NCBI GenBank assembly: GCA_023474775.1
Contig: JAMCXP010000006.1
Coordinates: forward strand, 1 to 17,430
Direction of reading: 5' to 3'
Length of the DNA: 17,430 nucleotides
Source: Candidatus Martarchaeota archaeon
GTDB taxonomy: Archaea > Micrarchaeota > Micrarchaeia > Norongarragalinales > UBA8480
The notes beneath the pieces were generated by a model. That model searched no databases, was not told the origin of the DNA, and saw only the letters and a program-made list of their open reading frames with translations. The translations under genes and the position numbers were made by a program. This document shows positions 1-7,014 of this stretch, piece by piece (position 1 is the stretch's first letter; each line of letters starts with the position of its first letter).

Positions 1-681
1 GAAATAAAGAAAAAGCCTGTGATAATATTAAAAGGAGGAAGAACAGAAAACGGAAGCAGGGCGGCCGGAAGCCACACCGCCTCGCTTGGAGGTAACACGA
101 GGGTTTTTGAAACCGCGGTTATTCAAAGTGGAGGGATTCTTGCAGACAGCGTAGAAGACTTATTCGATTTTGCAAAGGTTTTAAGCGAACAGCCGATGCT
201 TAAAGAAAATGCAGTGGCGGTGGTTACAAACAGCGGAGCAGGAGGAGTGTTATGCGCTGATTATTGCGAGCGCTACAATATCAAATTGGTAGAATTTAAA
301 AACGAAACTCTCAAAAAACTCGACTCAACTAAACTAATGAGCCCAGTGTATTCAAGAAGAAACCCGCTTGACATTGTAGGAGACGCGCTGCCAGCAACCT
401 TCAATGCGGCTATAACCACCCTCCTGCAAGAAAACTATATTTCAGGATTGTTCGTCATCCAAACAATACAGACAATGACTCAGCCTGTAGCCGACGCTGA
501 AGTTGTCATAGAAGCGTTCAAAAAATTCAAAAAACCAATAATATGTGTTTTCATGGGTGGAAAGTTCAGCTCAAAAGCAGTCAACACACTTCAAAACAAC
601 GGCATTCCTGATTTTAACGATGTCAAGAAAGCAGTGAAAGCAATGTCCCTGCTTTCTGGAAATAAAGGAAAAATAATATAA
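1..681 (+). CDS. acdA: Acyl-CoA synthetase (ADP-forming), alpha subunit, C-terminal part
   Basis: This is the C-terminal half of an NDP-forming acetyl/acyl-CoA synthetase alpha chain, the enzyme that converts acyl-CoA, ADP and phosphate to acid, CoA and ATP in many archaea. The reading frame is open to base 1, so the gene is cut by the window edge; the GTG at 19 is internal and not a start. The motif GSHTASLGG (codons from 67) matches the phosphohistidine loop of the family, with the likely active-site His at 73-75. It is followed by the conserved stretches VTNSGAGGVLCADYCE and MSPVYSRRNPLDIVGDA of the succinyl-CoA-ligase-like domains. The chain ends shortly after the last expected domain, so no fused beta subunit (ATP-grasp) follows. 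It would act in the cytoplasm in substrate-level ATP formation from acyl-CoA. A beta subunit is not in view. Confidence 0.88.
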   Translation, partial: EIKKKPVIILKGGRTENGSRAAGSHTASLGGNTRVFETAVIQSGGILADSVEDLFDFAKVLSEQPMLKENAVAVVTNSGAGGVLCADYCERYNIKLVEFKNETLKKLDSTKLMSPVYSRRNPLDIVGDALPATFNAAITTLLQENYISGLFVIQTIQTMTQPVADAEVVIEAFKKFKKPIICVFMGGKFSSKAVNTLQNNGIPDFNDVKKAVKAMSLLSGNKGKII

Positions 682-697
682 TCTCCTTATTATTTAA

Positions 698-706
698 TTT
701 TTTTTT
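698..706 (+). terminator. Poly-T terminator after the acyl-CoA synthetase gene
   Basis: A run of nine T begins 17 bases after the stop codon at 681. Archaeal RNA polymerase terminates efficiently at such T tracts on the non-template strand, with no hairpin needed. This would end the upstream transcript. Confidence 0.55.
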
Positions 707-810
707 AAAACTCTTCTTTACCAAGCACTGTTTTATAAAGGATCAAGAAAAAAATACAACTGAAAAAAAATCAATAATCTTCATTCGATAATCATATCCC
801 GCTGCCCTGA

Positions 811-963
811 AAACTAAAGGCAGAGACCGCGCCCAAACATGATTTCAACAGCCCCGCCATTAGAAGAAATGCCGCCGAATACAAAAAGGCAATTGAATCA
901 AGATACAATAAAATGTTCAAAAAAGAAGAATCTTTTAAAGGGGCTTTTCAAAAAAAGAATTAA
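811..963 (+). pseudogene. Possible decayed ORF fragment in the spacer
   Basis: Between a TGA at 808 and a TAA at 961 one frame reads as plausible protein for about 50 residues, including RRNAAEYKKAIESRYNKMF and then FKKEESFKGAFQKKN. It has no ATG before position 913 and no recognisable promoter or ribosome binding site. The Lys/Glu-rich, helical composition resembles coding sequence of the neighbourhood, but the piece is short and may be chance. An alternative ATG at 869 opens a different frame that looks less protein-like. I read it as a possible remnant of a small gene. The rest of the 682-1069 spacer shows only AT-rich sequence and the promoter of the next gene. Confidence 0.25.
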
Positions 964-1038
964 AACATTCAATTTATTAAATCCATTTTAAACGCTATTG
1001 ACATGCTTCTTTAAATCAATTTTTTAATATGAATAAAG

Positions 1039-1046
1039 TTTAAAAG
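1039..1046 (+). promoter_or_regulatory. TATA box for the gene starting at 1070
   Basis: The sequence TTTAAAAG lies about 27 bases upstream of the ATG at 1070. This is the usual distance from an archaeal TATA box to the transcription start, so the mRNA is probably leaderless with its 5' end near the ATG. This supports 1070 as the start over the TTG at 1049. Confidence 0.5.
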
Positions 1047-1069
1047 CTTTGACTGTTCTTAGCTTTAGT

Positions 1070-1876
1070 ATGTTTGAAAAAAACAGCGAAAAGGAAGAAA
1101 AGCAGCAGCTTGAAATAACAAAAAAAATAGTGGAAAAAATAAAGAGCGATCCTAATCTAACAAAAGAGAAAGTTCAAACTCTTGAAAGAATCGCAAGAAC
1201 CAACCCGCTTGTAAGAGAAGAAATCTATGAGTTTTTAAAAAAACCTATTGTAAGAAATAACGCTCTAGAGGATCAATTTCCAATAGAAAAGGAAGAAAAG
1301 CCACTTGATAAAATATCCGAAGAAGATTATGAAAAGATAAAAAGCGGTTTAGACGACAAGAAAAACGATTTCTATAAAACACCTGAAGAAGAACAGGTTG
1401 AAAAAATCAAAAACATGATTGAAAACACTCTAAAGATTGAAAATGAAAATCCAAAAATAGGAATGATTAACTTGCTAAGGAGGGTTTCAAAAAACACGCG
1501 CCACGAAAGCGTTAAGAAAACGATCATTGAAGGCTTTAAAAATATTGCCCTGGAAAACACGAATCGCGATTCAGGCGATACTGCGGCGCAGGCCTACGAA
1601 GAGCTTGTAAAAGATGAAAAAAACGGAAAGGAACTTAAAAGGCTTTCAGAGCTTCGCAGGGAAGTAATGAAACACCCAAGTCAAATTTCGCACTTAACCA
1701 GGGAACTTGAAGAGATCACTCAAAACAAAATAATTGAGATTGGAAAAATCGGCGTCAAAGAAAAGTTCAGGAATGAAGCAAAAGAATATTTAGAAAATAT
1801 ACGGAGCAACCACTCAAACTATCTGGTTAACAGATGGGCAAACGAAGAGCTTATCAAAATGCTGAAAAACAAGTGA
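1070..1876 (+). CDS. Unrecognised charged, all-helical protein (268 aa)
   Basis: I do not recognise this protein. It is very rich in Lys and Glu, predicted to be almost entirely helical, and has no membrane segment, signal peptide, cysteine motif or nucleotide-binding motif. The first ~100 residues are highly charged and possibly disordered or coiled coil. The middle (around MINLLRRVSKNTRHESVKK) and the following stretch have the spacing of short helical repeats of HEAT or ARM kind, which would suit a scaffold, but this is only a resemblance. ATG 1070 is preferred because a TATA box lies 27 bases upstream; the frame is also open to a TTG at 1049. The gene sits 104 bp upstream of the nop5-like gene on the same strand. 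Codon use resembles the neighbours. Confidence 0.7.
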   Translation: MFEKNSEKEEKQQLEITKKIVEKIKSDPNLTKEKVQTLERIARTNPLVREEIYEFLKKPIVRNNALEDQFPIEKEEKPLDKISEEDYEKIKSGLDDKKNDFYKTPEEEQVEKIKNMIENTLKIENENPKIGMINLLRRVSKNTRHESVKKTIIEGFKNIALENTNRDSGDTAAQAYEELVKDEKNGKELKRLSELRREVMKHPSQISHLTRELEEITQNKIIEIGKIGVKEKFRNEAKEYLENIRSNHSNYLVNRWANEELIKMLKNK

Positions 1877-1980
1877 AAAAAACCGCCAAAAATTTATTTT
1901 ATACCTCTTAATTGGATTTTAACTGCACGCAAGGAAAAAAAACAAAAGAATTAAAAACGTTCCAAAATAGAAGATTAAAC

Positions 1981-2721
1981 ATGATAACAAGAGAAGAAGC
2001 TATAAAAAAAGCAAAGCAGGAGTTGAAAAAAGAATATTCAAAAGAAGAATACTCACTTATACAAGCGGTTAGAAGCGTTGAAGATCTTGAAAAAGCCAAA
2101 AACCTGCTTCTCCAAAGAATAAAAGAATGGTTCAACATCAATTTTCCAGAAATAATAGTGTTTGATGACAAGTTGATTGAAATAATATCGGCTTTCTCAG
2201 TAAAGGAAAATTTTGACGAAAAGAAACTTTCAACCATTGTGGGAGATAAAAAAGCAGCGGAGCTGATGCTAAAAGCAAGGAACAGTTTTGGAGCGAAACT
2301 TCAAAAGGATGATGCTGAAGCGCTTCAAAAATTATCAAGTCAAGCAAAGACAATAGATGAAACGATAAAGGAAATGGAAGAGTACATAGAAAAAACCTGC
2401 GAGAAGGTTATGCCTAACACTACTCAAATAGCAGGCGCAGGAGTTGCAAGCAAGCTGCTTGCAAAAGTAGGAGATCTTGAAAAACTCGCTAAAATGCCTG
2501 CCAGCACAATTCAGGTTTTGGGAGCCGAGAAGGCCCTTTTCAAGCACCTTAAAACCAATTCAAAACCGCCAAAGCATGGTTTGATATTCCAAAACGCCTT
2601 TGTCAGCGGGTCGGCCCCGAAAGAAAGAGGCAGGAGGGCTAGAAAAATAGCGGCTAAAATAGCTATTGCGCTTAAAGCCGACGCTTTCACCCACCGCAAC
2701 ATTGTTGAATATTTGAAATGA
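1981..2721 (+). CDS. nop5: Nop5/Nop56-family C/D RNP core protein lacking the N-terminal domain
   Basis: This is the scaffold of archaeal C/D-box RNPs, which guide 2'-O-methylation of rRNA and tRNA. Residues 1-140 align with the coiled-coil part of Nop5 (LIQAVRSVEDLEKAKNLL and KEWFNINFPEI). Residues 141-246 form the Nop domain that grips L7Ae and kink-turn RNA, with the hallmark MPASTIQVLGAEKALFKHL (172-190) and PPKHGLIFQ (196-204). Family members are usually around 350-420 residues. This one has only 246 because it begins directly at the coiled coil, and the roughly 110-residue N-terminal domain that binds fibrillarin is absent. The basic C-terminal tail is also short. Extending to a TTG at 1912 adds 23 residues that do not resemble that domain. 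No fibrillarin gene lies next to it, although archaeal nop5 and flpA are usually neighbours. The stop overlaps the next start (ATGA at 2718). Confidence 0.9.
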   Translation: MITREEAIKKAKQELKKEYSKEEYSLIQAVRSVEDLEKAKNLLLQRIKEWFNINFPEIIVFDDKLIEIISAFSVKENFDEKKLSTIVGDKKAAELMLKARNSFGAKLQKDDAEALQKLSSQAKTIDETIKEMEEYIEKTCEKVMPNTTQIAGAGVASKLLAKVGDLEKLAKMPASTIQVLGAEKALFKHLKTNSKPPKHGLIFQNAFVSGSAPKERGRRARKIAAKIAIALKADAFTHRNIVEYLK

Positions 2722-3869
2722 AACTCAAAAGAAGCCTGAACCTTTTAGATTCAACACTTTTCGAATTAGGAGGTATTATAGGAGCGGGAATCTTCGTTAT
2801 AATAGGATTCACTGCGGCCAGAGCCGGAACAGGGCTTCTTTTTTCCATTTTAATAACAGGAATAACATCAATTTTAACTGCGCTGACCTACGCTGAGCTT
2901 TCAAGCGGCATTCCAGAGGAAGGTGGAGAGTATGCTTTTTCAAAAAAAGTCTCTAACAAGCTTGGCTTTATAGTGGGAACCGGGTGGATCATAGCTGATA
3001 TTCTCGCGGCTGCGACGGTCATGCTTGGATTCTCTGCTTATTTTAATCTAATTCAGCCAATTCCATTCATATCACTGATAGCTCTACTCTTTCTTGCTTT
3101 GATAAGTATTTCAGGAGTTAAAAAATCAGCGCTCTTAAATAATATAATAACCTCTCTTAAAATACTCGCTTTACTGCTTTTCGTTTTCTACGCTTTCACG
3201 TCAAAACCTATTGAACAGCCCGCTCAAACAGTCAATTCAATTGGAATTCTAGCTGGCGCCGGACTGATGTTCTTCGCCTTTTCAGGCTTTGGAAAGATAA
3301 GCGAACTTTCGGAAGAAGTCAAAAACCCTGAAAAAACAATTCCAAAAGCGGTTGTATTGGGCGTTGCCGCGGTTGTAATAATCTACCTTTTAATCGCCCA
3401 AGCCTCTCTTAGGCTGGCCACTCCTCTTCAACTTTCAGCCACTCTCACGCCGCTAGCCACAGCGATTCAAAACAAGACAATTTCAAGCATTATAATACTG
3501 GGCGCTCTTCTAGCCACTCTAAGCGTGGCTTTGACTTTGATAAACGGAGCTTCCAGAATACTATACTCAATGTCTAAAAAAATAAAAGCACTTTCAAAAC
3601 TCAACAATTCAGGAGTGCCGTCTAATGCTATACTGCTCATAAGCACTGTCATCGCCGTTCTGTCATTTGCTGTAAAATTAAATACCATAATAAGACTCGC
3701 GTCAATGGTTCTTATTTTATTTTACGCTACTCTAAACCTCGCTTTGATATACCTGAAGGAAAAGAATAAGATAAAACCAAAATACAGTTTTTTTTATCCT
3801 TACGCTCAAATAATCGCATTTATAATGTTGGTTATTCTATTTTTCTCTTTGACTCTTCCAATAAGCTGA
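2718..3869 (+). CDS. APC-superfamily amino acid permease
   Basis: This is a polytopic transporter of the amino acid-polyamine-organocation superfamily (LeuT fold), probably importing an amino acid by proton or cation coupling. The unwound first membrane helix carries the substrate-binding GGIIGAGIFVIIG stretch (residues 18-30). The start of helix 2 and its loop read AELSSGIPEEGGEYAF, typical of the family. The helix-6 region is FFAFSGFGKISELSEEVKNP, including the conserved Glu-rich loop and EKTIPKA. About 11-12 hydrophobic segments are visible. At 383 residues it is short for the family (about 430-500), with a reduced C-terminal part. The ATG overlaps the nop5 stop by four bases, so the two genes are translationally coupled despite unrelated functions. 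Substrate cannot be assigned from sequence. Confidence 0.88.
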   Translation: MKLKRSLNLLDSTLFELGGIIGAGIFVIIGFTAARAGTGLLFSILITGITSILTALTYAELSSGIPEEGGEYAFSKKVSNKLGFIVGTGWIIADILAAATVMLGFSAYFNLIQPIPFISLIALLFLALISISGVKKSALLNNIITSLKILALLLFVFYAFTSKPIEQPAQTVNSIGILAGAGLMFFAFSGFGKISELSEEVKNPEKTIPKAVVLGVAAVVIIYLLIAQASLRLATPLQLSATLTPLATAIQNKTISSIIILGALLATLSVALTLINGASRILYSMSKKIKALSKLNNSGVPSNAILLISTVIAVLSFAVKLNTIIRLASMVLILFYATLNLALIYLKEKNKIKPKYSFFYPYAQIIAFIMLVILFFSLTLPIS

Positions 3870-3882
3870 GCTTAGCTTTTTT
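3863..3882 (+). terminator. Short hairpin with T-run after the permease
   Basis: AAGCT at 3863-3867 can pair with AGCTT at 3874-3878, giving a 5-bp stem with a 6-base loop, followed by a T-run to 3882. It overlaps the stop codon at 3867-3869. The T-run alone would suffice for archaeal termination. Confidence 0.4.
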
Positions 3883-3914
3883 GACAGAAATTTAATAGCT
3901 TTGGCTTGTGAAAT

Positions 3915-3935
3915 CTGCTGCCTTTAGGCGGTCGG
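3915..3935 (+). repeat. Imperfect hairpin, probable IS200/IS605 end structure
   Basis: CTGCTGCC and GGCGGTCGG flank a TTTA loop and can form a stem of about 6 bp with G-U pairs plus a partly paired base. IS200/IS605 elements carry subterminal hairpins of this kind, and a GCCTTTAGGCGG-like hairpin is familiar to me from TnpB guide-RNA scaffolds. Here it lies upstream of tnpB, not downstream, so it may be the left-end hairpin or the relic of another copy. Confidence 0.4.
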
Positions 3936-3943
3936 ATGAAACA

Positions 3944-3972
3944 ACGCCGGAAACGTTGGAAATGGGGGGTGC
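3944..3972 (+). repeat. Tandem 9-mer motif upstream of tnpB
   Basis: ACGCCGGAA (3944-3952) and ACGTTGGAA (3953-3961) stand in tandem, followed by ATGGGG and GTGCG. A closely related copy with the same order lies at 10384-10412 ahead of hel308, and a partial copy at 16153. In both full copies the motif ends 30-40 bases before the start codon. Confidence 0.6.
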
Positions 3973-4008
3973 GAAGATTAATAAACTGGTTTAGAGTGTT
4001 TTTATTTT

Positions 4009-5194
4009 ATGAGAGTTGTTAAAGCGGTTATTCAACCTTATTGTTTAAAGGAGGATTTGAGTGTTTTGTTTTCAAATTTTAGGAGAATGACTAATTACTG
4101 CATTAAAATTGGAGTTGAAAAAAACATAACTTCCAGAAATGGTTTAAGCAGAGAGGTTTATAAAACTTTAGGCGACGCCAGGGAAGGCTTGCACTCATGG
4201 TATGTTTTAGGTGCTATTGAAAGGGCTAGTGGAATCCTGAAAAATTATAGGAGCGCGGTTAGGAAAGCATTAAAGAAAGGAAAAACAATTGAAAAACCTT
4301 TTGTGAGGAAAGATTTTATCATTCTGGGAAATCAAGCTTTCAAAATAGAGGATAAAAAACTAAAAATGCACTTAACCAGCAAGAGTTTTATTGAAATTCC
4401 TTTAAACAGTTACACTCTTAAAAAGTTGAATGGCGTTAAGATTGGAGAGTTGATTTTAAAAAGTAAATCCCTTTCAATCTCATATTCTAAAGAAGTCGAG
4501 TTTATAAAAACAGTTGATGTTATTGGCGTGGACAGGAATTTAAGCAACATTACAACCGCTTCCAATCAAAAAATCAATGTTTATGATTTCAAAAAGATAA
4601 CTGAAATGAAAAACGTTTACAGGAAGGTTAAAAGTCATTTTAAGAGAAACGATGTTAGGGTTAGAAGAAAAGTTTTCGGAAAATATGGTTTAAAACAGAA
4701 AAGAAAAGAAAACCAAGCGTTGCACGTCGCTTCTAAAAAGTTGGTTGAAGAAGCTTTTAAAGATAAATCTAAAATTGTTTTCGAGAACATTAAAGGGATA
4801 AGAAAATTGTATAAGAAAGGCAATGGTCAGGGAAAGAAGTACAGGGCGAAGTTGAATGGTTGGAGTTTCAGCAAGATAGCCTTGTTCACTCAGTACAAGG
4901 CTAACTGGCTTGGCTTGCCTGTGGGTTATGTTGATGCTAGAAACACTAGCAATTTGTGTGCGGTATGTGGTTCGAGAGTAACCGAATGCGCTGGCAGGAT
5001 GGTGTTGTGCGAGTTGTTCTAATGAAATGGACCGGGATGTGAACGCTTCCATGAACATTAGGGCTAGAGGCTTAAAGCTTAAGCCTGACGGTGGTGTAAG
5101 TGAAGCTATGGTAGTGGAACGCAGTGAAACCAAAAGCGTGGTTGAGCCAATCCACTCAGTCGATACACTTCAACCTTTAAGCACAACAACTTAA
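4009..5194 (+). pseudogene. tnpB: Frameshifted TnpB RNA-guided nuclease of an IS200/IS605-family element
   Basis: TnpB is the RNA-guided RuvC-type nuclease of IS200/IS605 and IS607 transposons. The first frame (4009-5022, 337 aa) has the RuvC aspartate in VIGVDRNLSN (D175), the glutamate in IVFENIKGI (E259) and the conserved GWSFSKIALFTQYKANWLG and DARNTSNLCAVCG segments, which hold the first CxxC of the zinc ribbon. It stops inside the second zinc pair, at VLCELF. The next frame continues from about 5015 with CSNEMDRDVNASMNIRARG, containing the final RuvC aspartate motif DRDVNAS, and ends with TAA at 5192-5194. A 2-base loss (or 1-base gain) near 5014-5018 explains the break; the restored reading would be CELCSNEMDRDVN. 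No tnpA transposase is present, so the element depended on TnpA elsewhere or is dead. The first frame alone lacks the third catalytic residue. Confidence 0.88.
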
Positions 5195-5201
5195 AGCGCA
5201 A
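5175..5201 (+). repeat. Hairpin and 17-base repeat at the tnpB 3' end
   Basis: CTTTAAG (5175-5181) is the exact inverted match of CTTAAAG (5190-5196), giving a 7-bp stem with an 8-base loop that includes the stop codon region. The 17-mer AACAACTTAAAGCGCAA (5185-5201) recurs exactly at 16188-16204, where a related hairpin exists. It is a candidate right end of the mobile element. Confidence 0.45.
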
Positions 5202-5363
5202 AGCTCGTTAAGGCCATGCTGAATGAAAAAATAGACGAGGCTAACCTGTATGACTTTGCATTAAAAGGCTCAAATCAGGTCAATCTTAATTAGAGAGTTT
5301 GCAGACTACCTTGAAAAAACAATAAAAAAATTAGAGAAAAAACCTTTGAGATTAAGCGTTTAA
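5195..5363 (+). pseudogene. Broken small ORF downstream of tnpB
   Basis: Directly after the tnpB stop, one frame encodes KLVKAMLNEKIDEANLYDF and a further 11 residues, then stops at 5291-5293. The overlapping frame continues as ILIREFADYLEKTIKKLEKK and ends at TAA 5361-5363. Joined by a one-base shift near 5280, the two would make a helical, charged protein of about 55 residues. The tail overlaps the end of the uS10 gene on the other strand by 12 bases. I do not recognise it; it may be a host gene damaged when the transposon arrived, or chance. Confidence 0.3.
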
Positions 5364-5663
5364 GTTCATTTGAACTTGAACGTCGCTTGGAAACCTTAAT
5401 TTCATGATTTCATACAATACCTTCTCATCGCTTACGCTCAACTCTATCAGGCGCTTGTAAACCCTTAAATCCCATTTTTCATAGGTGTCGCTTCCGTCAC
5501 CGCAAGGGGTTTTCCTTGTTGAAATCAAAAAGTGCTTTGTGGGAAGGGGAATAGGCCCGTGCATTTCAACACCGCTTTTCTGAGCTATGCTCTTAATTTC
5601 AGAGCACACGCTGTTCAAATTCTCCTTGCTCTTGCTTGCCAGTTTGATTCTCGCTTTGCTCAT
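5352..5663 (-). CDS. rps10: 30S ribosomal protein uS10
   Basis: This is the small-subunit ribosomal protein uS10 of the 30S head. It has 103 residues, normal for archaea. The family's conserved core is visible: ARIKLASKS near the N-terminus, GPIPLPTKHFLISTRKTPCG in the middle, and the YEKWDLRVYKRLIEL stretch followed by a hydrophobic strand. The start codon overlaps the aEF1A stop by four bases (ATGA on the minus strand), the classical archaeal tuf-rps10 pair, so it is co-transcribed and translationally coupled with aEF1A. It converges with ORF debris downstream of tnpB, with a 12-base overlap at its 3' end. Confidence 0.95.
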   Translation of the reverse strand: MSKARIKLASKSKENLNSVCSEIKSIAQKSGVEMHGPIPLPTKHFLISTRKTPCGDGSDTYEKWDLRVYKRLIELSVSDEKVLYEIMKLRFPSDVQVQMNLNA

Positions 5664-6928
5664 TTCTTTTCCTTCACTTCCAAAACAATTCCAGCGGCCA
5701 CTGTCTTTCCAGAGTCTCTGACTGCGAATCTTCCCAGCGCTGGGAATTCAGAGTACTTTTCAACCACGACAGGCCTTGTTGGCTTTACTCTAACAATCGC
5801 AACGTCTCCTGTCTTGATAAAATCAGGATTTTTCTGAAGCGTCGCTCCTGTCCTTGGGTCTCTTTTCTCCACCAGTTCTATGATGGTGCACGCCACTTGC
5901 GCGGTGTGAATGTGAAAAACAGGAGTGTAATTCTTTCCAATTGCAGTAGGGTGCTGAAGAACGACCATCTGCGCCGTGAATTCGTCACAAACCTTTGGAG
6001 GATTTGAAACGCTTCCAACCACGCTTCCTCTTTTCAACGCTTTTTTATCAACTCCTTTGACTACAAAACCAATATTATCCCCTGGAATTGCTTTTTCAAG
6101 AGACTGATGGTGCATTTCAATACTTTTAACCTCAGCCGTTATCCCTTCAGGCATTATTAAAATGTTATCGTTTGGCTTTAAAACACCGCTTTCCACCCTT
6201 CCAACTGGAACAGTACCCTGACCGGTGACCGTTAAAACATCCTGAATTGGAAGTCTTAAGGGCTTGTCAATGGGAAGCGCAGGAACTTCAAGCATGTCAA
6301 ACGCTTCAAGAAGTGTCGGACCGGTATACCAAGCCAGCTTCTCGCTTTTCTTTGTTACGTTATCCCCGACGTAAGCGCTTACAGGAATGAATGGAATCTT
6401 GTCAACAGCATAACCCATTGGTTTGAGCTTGGCTGACAAATCTTTTTTTACTTCTTCAAACCTGTTCTTGTCATAGTTTACCATGTCCATTTTGTTTATG
6501 GCGAAAATGAACTGCTTTACCCCCAAAACCTTGAGAAGGAAGGCGTGCTCTATGGTCTGTTCTTGAATTCCCTCCTTAGCGCTGCACACCAACACCGCGG
6601 CGTCAGCCTGACTCGCTCCTGTAATCATATTTTTTACAAAATCCTTGTGCCCTGGAGCGTCTATAATAGTGAAATAATACTTTTTAGTGTTGAAATCCTT
6701 GTGAGCAAGCTCGATTGTGACTCCCCTTTCTCTCTCTTCCTTAAGCTGGTCCATTGAATAGGCGAACTCGAAAGTGGCTTTTCCAAGCTTTTCAGCTTCT
6801 TCCCTTAATTTTCTCAAGTCGTTTTCAGAAAGAGCTCCGCTTTCATACAAAACTCTTCCCACAAGAGTGGACTTTCCGTGGTCTACGTGACCGGTGAAAA
6901 TCAAATTTAAGTGAGGTTTCTCTGCCAT
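5660..6928 (-). CDS. tuf: Translation elongation factor 1-alpha (aEF1A)
   Basis: This GTPase delivers aminoacyl-tRNA to the ribosomal A site. All G motifs are intact: GHVDHGKST (13-21), the G2 threonine in RGVTIE (about 69-73), DAPGH (90-94) and NKMD (145-148). Domains 2 and 3 follow, with LRLPIQDV and VGRVESGVLKPND and a C-terminal region reading FPALGRFAVRDSGKTVAAGI. At 422 residues it is the normal archaeal size. The start is supported by a Shine-Dalgarno-like AAAGGTGAT ending about 8 bases before the ATG. An AT-rich TATA-like region lies further upstream in the 86-bp gap to the protease gene. It forms an operon with rps10 downstream. Codon use is cleaner than that of its neighbours, as expected for a highly expressed gene. 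Confidence 0.97.
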   Translation of the reverse strand: MAEKPHLNLIFTGHVDHGKSTLVGRVLYESGALSENDLRKLREEAEKLGKATFEFAYSMDQLKEERERGVTIELAHKDFNTKKYYFTIIDAPGHKDFVKNMITGASQADAAVLVCSAKEGIQEQTIEHAFLLKVLGVKQFIFAINKMDMVNYDKNRFEEVKKDLSAKLKPMGYAVDKIPFIPVSAYVGDNVTKKSEKLAWYTGPTLLEAFDMLEVPALPIDKPLRLPIQDVLTVTGQGTVPVGRVESGVLKPNDNILIMPEGITAEVKSIEMHHQSLEKAIPGDNIGFVVKGVDKKALKRGSVVGSVSNPPKVCDEFTAQMVVLQHPTAIGKNYTPVFHIHTAQVACTIIELVEKRDPRTGATLQKNPDFIKTGDVAIVRVKPTRPVVVEKYSEFPALGRFAVRDSGKTVAAGIVLEVKEKK

Positions 6929-7014
6929 TTTCTAAAATCACCTTTAAAATAATATTTTTTAAATTTTAAACCAAATAAATTAGGTTTGAAGTAGATTTGA
7001 AAAGTTTAAAGTTT

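Noticed and set aside
1912..1980. N-terminal extension of Nop5 from a TTG at 1912
   Set aside because: The 23 added residues do not resemble the Nop5 N-terminal domain and overlap the promoter/leader region.
3944..3961. Tandem repeats as a CRISPR array
   Set aside because: Units are 9 bases with no spacers, and no cas genes are present.
4690..5133. 147-codon minus-strand ORF antisense to tnpB
   Set aside because: It is a shadow of the tnpB coding frame with no recognisable domain or promoter.
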